NCBI GenBank assembly: GCA_026692845.1 | Contig: JAPLNM010000024.1 | Location: 1-37,669, forward strand | Source of the DNA: Planctomycetota bacterium | GTDB lineage: Bacteria > Planctomycetota > Planctomycetia > Pirellulales > Pirellulaceae | DNA length: 37,669 nucleotides | Reading direction: 5' to 3' | Shown here: positions 1 through 5,976 of the stretch, one piece after another | Position numbering within the stretch: the first letter of the stretch is position 1 | Layout: every line of letters starts with the position of its first letter | Program-made: the position numbers and the translations under genes | The notes under the pieces: model-generated | What the model saw: the letters and a program-made list of their open reading frames with translations, nothing else | The model's database searches: none | What the model was told of the DNA's origin: nothing

Positions 1-122
1 CGTTACGGCCCACAAACCGCCGTTCCCCAACTCGCGGATCATGCTCCTTATCTCCATTAGCCTATCCATTACCAAATTCCCGCCCGAGCAGCGCGTTGAC
101 CCGGGATGGAATGATACAATCG

Positions 123-172
123 CGTGCTCGATCGAGCACGAGCACGAGCACCGCTTCGCTGAGCACGAGCAC
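123..172. repeat. Palindrome plus GAGCAC hexamer repeats
   Basis: Positions 123-140 form a perfect 18-bp palindrome (half-site CGTGCTCGA). It runs into three GAGCAC hexamers (134-151) and, after a 9-bp break, two more (161-172). The hexamers carry the same core as the palindrome arm, so the array could have grown from it by slippage. The function is unknown: it could be a protein-binding site or neutral low-complexity sequence. Confidence 0.75.
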
Positions 173-280
173 GAAAAACAGCCAGAACAAAACCATGCAC
201 CGAAGTGGTCGGTCGGCCGCGCTCAATTTTAGAAACTCCTTTGGCGGCCACTCGGGGATGGTTGCCGTTCGTGCAATCTG

Positions 281-468
281 CCCCAGCCCGTTCTTCTCTT
301 CTGCCGCCTTGCGGCGGAAGAGAAAAAACAGACCCGCAACACGGCCCCTGTAGCTGCAAACCTTGGCCCCGACGGCACAAAGCCGACGGAGGCCATGAAG
401 AGCTCGATGGCCGCTGTGTAAGCCTACCATCGGGCTTGCACGGCGGAGGCGTAACTTGCAGCTAAAGA
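281..468. repeat. Direct repeat, copy 1 (hairpin element)
   Basis: This ~188-bp block is repeated at 488-675 with most positions identical, from the CCCCAGCCC start to the GTAACTTGCAGCTA end. It contains an inverted repeat around the loop CTT (about 291-326) in which one arm base has changed but can still pair as G-U if the plus strand is transcribed. A second imperfect hairpin is built on GGCCCCGACGGC / GCCGACGGAGGCC. No frame is kept open through both copies, so it looks like a structured non-coding element rather than a gene fragment. Confidence 0.85.
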
Positions 469-487
469 GCATGGGTTAAGCGATCCG

Positions 488-675
488 CCCCAGCCCTTTC
501 TTCTCTTCTGCCGCCTTGCGGCAGAAGAGAAGAAACAGACCCGCAACACGCCCCCTTAGCTGGAAATCTTGGCCCCGACGGCATAAAGCCGACGGAGGCC
601 AAGAAGAGCTCGATGGGCGCTGTGTGAGCCTACCGTCGGGCTTGGCCGGCGGAGGCGTAACTTGCAGCTACAGAG
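488..675. repeat. Direct repeat, copy 2 (hairpin element)
   Basis: Second copy of the block at 281-468, separated from it by about 20 bp. Here the first hairpin is perfect: 18-bp arms at 497-514 and 518-535 around a 3-base loop. The second hairpin (about 567-602) pairs CTTGGCC with GGCCAAG and CCG-A-CGGC with GCCG-A-CGG around a short A-rich loop. The leftward phosphatase gene ends at 680, so these structures would lie at the 3' end of its transcript. There is no T-tract after the first hairpin on either strand, so it is not a classical intrinsic terminator. Confidence 0.85.
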
Positions 676-679
676 TCGA

Positions 680-2371
680 TCAATCTCGTCCCACGATCAC
701 AATGCACATATCGTCTTCTTGCTCGCACCCAACGATGTGCTCTTCGACCGACTTGATTAGCTCCTGACCGGCCGAGACGACTTGCCCCTTGGCCGCCTCG
801 ATGATCCCCCGGACTCGGTTGATCGAGAACTGAGTTCCTTCTTTGTTGGGGGCTTCGAAGATCCCGTCGGTGTACATCGTCAAGCACTCACCGGGTTGCA
901 GAATGACTTCGGTCGAATCGAACTCGATGTCGGACATGATTCCTAGCGGGGGCCCGGCGATGTCCTCTCCGGGTTCGCTGATCGACCCATCGGCATGGTA
1001 ATGGATCGGAGGCATGTGCCCTGCGATGACGATCGTGGCTTTGTTGGTCGGCTTGTCGTAGACGATCACCGACATGGTGATAAAGCGATCGGCGTCGAGC
1101 GCTGTGATGCGGTCGTTGAGTTGCGCCATCGCCTTGCGCGGGTCGCTGATCGAAGCGAAGGCAAACCGTGCTTCGGCCGATAGTTTAGCCATGAACATCG
1201 CGGCGGCTACCCCGTGACCGACGACGTCGGCCAGGGCGATTACGAGGCGATTGTTATCGAGTTCGAGGTAGTCGAAGTAATCGCCACCGATTTGCTGCGC
1301 TGCGTTGTAGTATTGATAGAACGAGAGTCCTTGGCAATTCGGGGAGGTCTTGGGAAGGAATTTCAGTTGCACGTCCTTGGCCAATTCCAAGTCTTGTTCG
1401 ACGAGTTTTTGGGCGATCATGTTTTCATGCAACTGGGCATTTTCGATCGCGACACCCGCTTGGTTGGCAACGCCTATGAGAATCTCCAAATCCTTGGCTT
1501 CGAATCCGCCTTTGGTCTGCGTCGAGTCGATCTGAATGACCCCGAGCGGCTCGCCTTCGAAATTCAGCAAAGGGGCGACGATCATCGATTTGATTTTGAA
1601 GTCCGCGACGCTTTCGCTCATGCTGAAGTCGCCACTGGCGTCGAGCGACATGATCGCCTCTTTGGTTCTCATCACCTCGCGAAGCACCGTCTTGGACAAT
1701 CGGACCTGGTCTTCCTGGTCCTTGTTGCGTGTCTTGACTGAGCGAGGGACGAGTTTCCCGGATTCGTCTTTGAGGACGATGAACCCTCGGTCGGCTTGAA
1801 GAAAGATCGTAAAGAGCGAATCGAGGACCTTGGGCAAAACCTCATCGATCCCGATGGTCTTTCCGAGGTTGCGCATGATCTCCAACAGCGCCGAGAGTTT
1901 CGATTCGGCGCTGGCCGACAACTGGAAACCGTACTCGCTTCCCCGCACGTCGAGACGCCCAGTGACGGTTCGCACCGCGTTTTTTTCGTTCTCGCTCTCG
2001 TCCTCGTCCTCATCGATCAAGACACCCAGCGGTTGGTTTTTCGAGGAACCTTCCTCGGCTCGAATCGAGCTTTGCTCGCGTACATCGCCGAAAAGCATTT
2101 CGATCTCGCAGATCCGGACGGTGTCCCCATCCTGGAGTTGCGTCGGACCGTTGATCAGCTTGCCATTGACGAACGTACCATTGCGGCTGCCAAGGTCCTC
2201 GCAGGCGTATCCGCCGTTGCGAGCAAACAAGCGTGCGTGCGTGCGCGAGACGACCGCACCGCTCTCGAGGACCAAGTCGCACTCAGGGTGCCGACCGATC
2301 ACGTACTGGGGTTTGGTAAGTAATTCCCGGCGTCCCATCGCCGGTCCGCTGATCATTTCGATGTAACTCAT
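680..2371 (-). CDS. FHA-GAF-SpoIIE serine phosphatase
   Basis: Predicted cytoplasmic signalling protein of 563 residues. An N-terminal FHA domain (about residues 20-95) has the phosphothreonine-binding signature GRH (26-28), SRTH (42-45) and GSRNG (61-65). An acidic linker (about 118-130) leads to a GAF domain (about 165-315) and a C-terminal PP2C/SpoIIE phosphatase (about 340-560) with the metal motifs GGDYFD (362-367) and ADVVGHG (381-387). Proteins of this design dephosphorylate Ser/Thr-phosphorylated partners, often anti-sigma-factor antagonists, in response to a GAF-sensed signal. No partner kinase or antagonist gene is nearby. I chose the ATG at 2371; a GTG 33 bases upstream would add a hydrophobic stretch not expected before FHA. 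Neither start has a strong Shine-Dalgarno sequence. The family call is firm; the partner is unknown. Confidence 0.93.
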   Translation of the reverse strand: MSYIEMISGPAMGRRELLTKPQYVIGRHPECDLVLESGAVVSRTHARLFARNGGYACEDLGSRNGTFVNGKLINGPTQLQDGDTVRICEIEMLFGDVREQSSIRAEEGSSKNQPLGVLIDEDEDESENEKNAVRTVTGRLDVRGSEYGFQLSASAESKLSALLEIMRNLGKTIGIDEVLPKVLDSLFTIFLQADRGFIVLKDESGKLVPRSVKTRNKDQEDQVRLSKTVLREVMRTKEAIMSLDASGDFSMSESVADFKIKSMIVAPLLNFEGEPLGVIQIDSTQTKGGFEAKDLEILIGVANQAGVAIENAQLHENMIAQKLVEQDLELAKDVQLKFLPKTSPNCQGLSFYQYYNAAQQIGGDYFDYLELDNNRLVIALADVVGHGVAAAMFMAKLSAEARFAFASISDPRKAMAQLNDRITALDADRFITMSVIVYDKPTNKATIVIAGHMPPIHYHADGSISEPGEDIAGPPLGIMSDIEFDSTEVILQPGECLTMYTDGIFEAPNKEGTQFSINRVRGIIEAAKGQVVSAGQELIKSVEEHIVGCEQEDDMCIVIVGRD

Positions 2372-2708
2372 AAATCCAACAACCAAAAGGACTTTTAAAA
2401 CCACATTTTAAACTCAGTAAGAATAACGGTTTTCAGCCCTGATCGGGAGGGAAAATCGCTGAATCCAGGATCCAATCTGCATCAAAAAATCCCAGCGCAC
2501 CCGAAAATCCGGCGCTTGGCGATTCAGTTCACGGGACCCTAACGCCTCGCTTCGCTGGATTTCGCCCAGGTCCTCGCGCCGATCGACCTCGATGGAAAGT
2601 GGCAAGTCGCCTTGGATCTATCGGGGAGGTCGAAACACCCGAGCGCTGTGAATAAGCAGCTAGCTTGGGGTGGACTCTGCTCAAAACTCCAGGCTGCCCG
2701 GAGATCTG
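2372..2708. other. Intergenic, clpS to phosphatase gene
   Basis: A 337-bp spacer between two leftward genes. A 63-codon open frame lies inside it on the minus strand, but its product resembles nothing I know and has no clear ribosome binding site. I see no strong hairpin and no convincing -35/-10 pair. The size suggests that the phosphatase gene has its own promoter here. Confidence 0.5.
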
Positions 2709-3050
2709 CTAAGGAGCTTGTTCGATCGAGGCGTACATGCTTCCTTTGGACTTCATGCTCATCGGATCGGCTCCGTAGGCTTTGATCTGATCGCGTTTGA
2801 GTTCGGCCAGTTCCATGGTCGTCGTCAGGCAGATCGCGCGGCCTGTTTTGTCGACCTGTTCGGCCAACTTTCGCCCAGCCGTATCGGTCATGTGAAAGAG
2901 CTCTTTCATCATTCGAATAACGTAATCGTAAGTATGCTCAGGGTCATCCCAGAGGATCACGTGGTACCTCGGTTGACGCTTGGGCTTCTTGCTGGGCTCT
3001 TTTTGCTGGGTTTCCTCTTCAACCACTGCAGAGGCGCTTGCATTGGACAT
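2709..3050 (-). CDS. clpS: ClpS, N-degron adaptor of Clp protease
   Basis: A 113-residue protein with the ClpS core after a charged, disordered N-terminal tail of about 28 residues. ClpS binds ClpA/ClpC and delivers substrates bearing destabilising N-terminal residues to ClpP. The matching blocks are YHVILWDD...HTYDYVI near residues 29-45 and VDKTGRAIC...ELAELKRDQI near 66-87. Aligned by eye to E. coli ClpS, the degron-pocket residues Asn34, Asp36 and His66 appear as Asp, Pro and Asp, while Asp35 is kept. Substrate choice may therefore differ from the enterobacterial protein. No clp protease gene lies in the window. The gene stands alone, divergent from the M20 peptidase. Family membership is well supported; the altered specificity is inference. 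Confidence 0.92.
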   Translation of the reverse strand: MSNASASAVVEEETQQKEPSKKPKRQPRYHVILWDDPEHTYDYVIRMMKELFHMTDTAGRKLAEQVDKTGRAICLTTTMELAELKRDQIKAYGADPMSMKSKGSMYASIEQAP

Positions 3051-3070
3051 CGTCTTGGGTTCCTCGAATC

Positions 3071-3115
3071 TATCCTGCTGTATCCTGCTGTATCCTGCCT
3101 AGGAATCCTTCCTAG
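3071..3115. promoter_or_regulatory. Tandem repeat and inverted repeat in divergent promoter region
   Basis: In the 182-bp space between divergent clpS and the M20 peptidase gene, the 10-mer TATCCTGCTG occurs in nearly three tandem copies (3071-3098). It is followed directly by a perfect inverted repeat with 7-bp arms CTAGGAA / TTCCTAG and a 3-base spacer (3099-3115). The position suits an operator shared by both genes, but I cannot tie it to a known regulator. Confidence 0.4.
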
Positions 3116-3232
3116 AGAAGATTTCGCGTGGGGAGTTTGGTGTGAAATCTCCCACTCGGGCATATGATTCGATATAGTGTACCAAAATTCCAAGGTTTTT
3201 TAAAAAATGCGTTTGTTTTCCCAGGAACCACC

Positions 3233-4609
3233 ATGTCAAAATTTGAGCAACTCGATGCCTACTTAGTTGAACACCAACATGCTCACCTCGAATTGCTTTT
3301 TGAACTGCTTCGGATCCCTAGCGTCTCGGCTGACAGTTCCAAGAAGTCCGAGATGGGCCGGGCGGCCGCTTGGGTAGCAGATCAATTCCGCTCGGCGGGG
3401 CTCAAGACCGAACTGATTCCTGGCGATGGTCCCGCGTTGATCTACGCCGAGACCGAGCCGGTCGAAGGCCAACCGGTGGTATTGGTCTACGGTCACTACG
3501 ATGTCCAACCTGCAGATCCACTGGAATTATGGGATACTCCGCCGTTTGAACCGGCTTTGCGCGATGGGAACATCTATGCCCGAGGTTCGACCGATGATAA
3601 AGGCCAAATGCTCACGCATGTGCTGAGCGTTTTGGCTTGGAAAAACTGCGGCATGAAATTGCCGGTGCAGGTCAAATTTTTGATCGAGGGCCAAGAAGAG
3701 CAGGGGAGTGAAGTGCTCGAGGCCAAGCTTCCAGAGCTCGCTAAGAAGCTTGCTTGCGATGTGATCGTCATCAGCGATTCCTCGCAGTATGCCAAGGGTC
3801 AGCCGGCGATCACCTATGGTCTACGCGGGATCGCTTACTTTGAGCTACGGGTCCACGGACCGAAAATGGATTTGCACTCGGGCTCCTTCGGCGGAGCCGT
3901 CACCAACCCTGGGCTTGCCCTGGCGCGGATCCTGACGGAAATCAAAACGCCCGATGGTCGGATTCAGTTGCCTGGATTCTATGACAATGTCGTCGAACTC
4001 GAAGCTTCCGAGCGCGCCATGTGGGACTCGATGGGCTTTTCCGACACGAAGTTCGCCGAGGCTTTGGGGGTCGATGCACTCACGGGCGAGACAGGCTACA
4101 GCACCCTCGAGCGCCGTTGGGCGCGTCCGACGTTCGATGTCCATGGCCTGCTGGGCGGATACCAAGGAGAGGGTGGCAAGACGGTGATTCCGTCGTGGAA
4201 TGGGGCCAAGATCAGTTTTCGGCTCGTCCCGAATCAAGATCCAGCAACCGTCGGCAGGCAACTCCGAGAGTTCATCGCTTCGCATACCCCCCCGGGAGTT
4301 CGGGTCGAGGTTATCGATTTGCATGGTGGCCGAGGGGTCGTGGTCGATCCGAATTCCAAGTTCATGAAGGGGGCCGTCCGGGCCGTCGAGGAGGGCTTTG
4401 GAGTTCAACCGGTATTGATTCGCGAGGGGGGCTCGATCCCGATCGTCGCTCAGATGGTCGACGCGCTGGACTGTGATGTCTTGCTCATCGGCTGGGGACT
4501 CGACGACGACGGCGCCCACAGCCCGAACGAGAAGTTCTGTTTGAACGATTTTTATCGAGGAATCCGTTCGAGCAGTCGGCTCTGGGAGCATCTAGCCGAT
4601 CGTCGGTAA
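3233..4609 (+). CDS. M20 family metallopeptidase (dipeptidase-like)
   Basis: A 458-residue zinc peptidase of the M20 family, of the kind that cleaves dipeptides or N-acyl amino acids in the cytoplasm. The metal and catalytic motifs are present in order: GHYDVQP (His88, Asp90), RGSTDDKGQ with the bridging Asp121, EGQEEQGSE with the catalytic Glu pair 155-156, and a late DDGAHSPNE carrying the final zinc His. DLHSGSFGG falls in the dimerisation (lid) domain, as in the DUG1/CNDP-like branch. An upstream in-frame ATG at 3164 would add 23 residues with no match to the family. The ATG at 3233 follows AGGA with good spacing, so I use it. The gene ends convergently with, and overlaps by 18 bp, the methyltransferase gene on the other strand. 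The exact substrate is not predictable. Confidence 0.93.
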   Translation: MSKFEQLDAYLVEHQHAHLELLFELLRIPSVSADSSKKSEMGRAAAWVADQFRSAGLKTELIPGDGPALIYAETEPVEGQPVVLVYGHYDVQPADPLELWDTPPFEPALRDGNIYARGSTDDKGQMLTHVLSVLAWKNCGMKLPVQVKFLIEGQEEQGSEVLEAKLPELAKKLACDVIVISDSSQYAKGQPAITYGLRGIAYFELRVHGPKMDLHSGSFGGAVTNPGLALARILTEIKTPDGRIQLPGFYDNVVELEASERAMWDSMGFSDTKFAEALGVDALTGETGYSTLERRWARPTFDVHGLLGGYQGEGGKTVIPSWNGAKISFRLVPNQDPATVGRQLREFIASHTPPGVRVEVIDLHGGRGVVVDPNSKFMKGAVRAVEEGFGVQPVLIREGGSIPIVAQMVDALDCDVLLIGWGLDDDGAHSPNEKFCLNDFYRGIRSSSRLWEHLADRR

Positions 4610-5836
4610 AATCCCTGGGGATTCTTTGATCCCCGAGGCGATATGGTAGCGTCCGGAGGGAAAAACCTCGCAGTCCTGAAACCATCGGGGCAAGTTCTCT
4701 TCGTACCAAGTCGGTTGCTTGGTCACCAGTACCAGGCGACCGCCAGAGCGCAGGGAGCGATGGGCGGCTAAGACCAATTTTTCGGCGATTTGAAAGTCGC
4801 CGAAGTAGGGCGGGTTGGTCAGGGCCATATCGAAAGTTCCAGGTTGGTTGTAATCCCCGTTGGCGTTGAGTTCGGTGGTAATGTTTTTGAGATTGTTCTT
4901 GGCTACCCCTTGCTGGACACACCAAATGGCTCTGGCATTTGAGTCCACGGCATGGATCTTGGCAGCCGAATCTCGCATGGCTAGCCCCAGTGAGACCGAT
5001 CCGCTCCCGCAACCGATATCGATCAGTCTTGCTTCGGGATAGACATCGACTGCATCGAGCAATTGCCGGGCCCCGTTATCGAGTTGGCGGTGCGAAAAAA
5101 CGCCCGGTCTAGTGATCAACTGGACCAACTCGTCGCAATCGCGAAAAGCCAGCTCGCACCGAAAATCTTTGAGCTTCTTGAGAGGTTTGGTCTTTTCGAC
5201 CAGATAAACGCGAGCCTTTTGATGCTCGCGTACGCGGACACTCTTTTCATACAACTTCAGTTGGTCATGGAGCCATTTGTCCTTGGGATTGTCGACTGCG
5301 GCGATGAGCGTACCGCCCACATCGAGTCGATCGAAACATTGCTGGAGATAGTCCCTGGTTAATTCCTGTTCACCTCGGTGAGGCAGAGGAACGATAGCCA
5401 AGTCGATTTTGTCGTCGGGCAAGTCGGCTAGGCATCGGATACTCAGGTTGCTTGGGACACTCGAAGCGGTATCGGAGTCGGTGATTTCGCAATGTTGGAC
5501 CGAGCGCTGCTGATGGAACAGATCGATGTACCAGAGCATGACATTCGTCGAGGGGAATTCTCGGGCGATCGATTCGGCGGCTTGGCCGCGTCCGGTAGAG
5601 ACCGCCGCGATGCGCAAGGGACGCTGTTGCTGCTGATTGCCATTGTTTTCCCCAAGGAGACTTGCCAGATGATCGCGCGCCACATCGAGCAGGGCTTGTT
5701 CTTCGTCCCTAGGAGCCAGTCGGTAGACGGTTCGACTCGACGCGACCGGATCGATATTGGCCGGATCGATATTGACCGAATCGATATTGGCCGGATCGGC
5801 AGGTTGGGGCTCAGGGGAGTTTTTCGGGTTATTCAT
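4592..5836 (-). CDS. RsmC/RlmG-like rRNA guanine methyltransferase
   Basis: A 414-residue class I SAM-dependent methyltransferase. Motif I is DIGCGSGS (273-280) and the base-flipping catalytic motif is NPPY (341-344), as in N2-guanine or N6-adenine methyltransferases. The layout matches the two-lobed RsmC/RlmG enzymes that modify 16S or 23S rRNA: a degenerate N-terminal methyltransferase-like half (about 35-215) followed by the active half (about 230-400). The N-terminus is odd, with residues 15-30 repeating an Asn-Ile-Asp-Pro-like unit encoded by a 15-bp DNA tandem repeat. A GGAG lies 12 bases upstream of the ATG, which is long spacing. The gene follows pnp on the same strand but is separated from it by a terminator, so it should have its own promoter. 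Whether it acts on 16S or 23S RNA cannot be read from sequence. Confidence 0.85.
   Translation of the reverse strand: MNNPKNSPEPQPADPANIDSVNIDPANIDPVASSRTVYRLAPRDEEQALLDVARDHLASLLGENNGNQQQQRPLRIAAVSTGRGQAAESIAREFPSTNVMLWYIDLFHQQRSVQHCEITDSDTASSVPSNLSIRCLADLPDDKIDLAIVPLPHRGEQELTRDYLQQCFDRLDVGGTLIAAVDNPKDKWLHDQLKLYEKSVRVREHQKARVYLVEKTKPLKKLKDFRCELAFRDCDELVQLITRPGVFSHRQLDNGARQLLDAVDVYPEARLIDIGCGSGSVSLGLAMRDSAAKIHAVDSNARAIWCVQQGVAKNNLKNITTELNANGDYNQPGTFDMALTNPPYFGDFQIAEKLVLAAHRSLRSGGRLVLVTKQPTWYEENLPRWFQDCEVFPSGRYHIASGIKESPGILPTIG
5746..5799. repeat. 15-bp tandem repeat inside methyltransferase gene
   Basis: About 3.5 copies of a 15-bp unit (CCGGATCGATATTGG on the plus strand) at 5746-5760, 5761-5775, 5776-5790 and part of a fourth. 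The unit is in frame with the methyltransferase gene on the minus strand and encodes the Asn-Ile-Asp repeats of its N-terminal tail. Copy number could change without shifting the frame. Confidence 0.85.
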
Positions 5837-5902
5837 GGGAACGGATCGCTCCTAAGGTCAACCCTTGAGAGGTCGACCGACGGGTCGGGTTCGGATCGAT
5901 GG

Positions 5903-5940
5903 AAAAAAGGGCCATGAGAGAGGGTATCTCGCATGGCCCT
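5903..5940 (-). terminator. Intrinsic terminator after pnp
   Basis: Read on the minus strand, a hairpin with 9-bp outer arms (AGGGCCATG / CATGGCCCT, 5932-5940 and 5908-5916) and an inner GAGA/TCTC extension is followed by a run of six T. It begins 37 bp after the pnp stop codon, the right place to end the rpsO-pnp transcript. It also separates pnp from the downstream methyltransferase gene. Confidence 0.88.
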
Positions 5941-5976
5941 GGAGTTTGAAATTATTGGTAGAACGGACGAAAGGAT

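Larger units (their letters stand above)
1..679. other. Non-coding region with repeats
   Basis: I find no convincing gene here. Short open frames exist on both strands, but none has a recognisable protein sequence or a good ribosome binding site. The stretch holds a perfect palindrome followed by GAGCAC hexamers, then two copies of a ~188-bp hairpin-rich repeat listed separately. The second copy ends 4 bp from the stop codon of the leftward phosphatase gene, so the repeats form that gene's 3' flank. The first ~120 bases show nothing I can interpret; they could belong to the flank of a gene outside the window. Confidence 0.7.

Noticed and set aside
281-675. Possible CRISPR-like repeat pair
   Set aside because: Only two copies of a long 188-bp unit with a ~20-bp gap; no short regular repeats, spacers or cas genes.
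1214-1741. 175-codon plus-strand frame opposite the phosphatase gene
   Set aside because: Shadow of a well-supported gene with clear FHA, GAF and PP2C motifs on the other strand.
2414-2605. 63-codon minus-strand frame between clpS and the phosphatase gene
   Set aside because: No ribosome binding site and a composition typical of chance frames.
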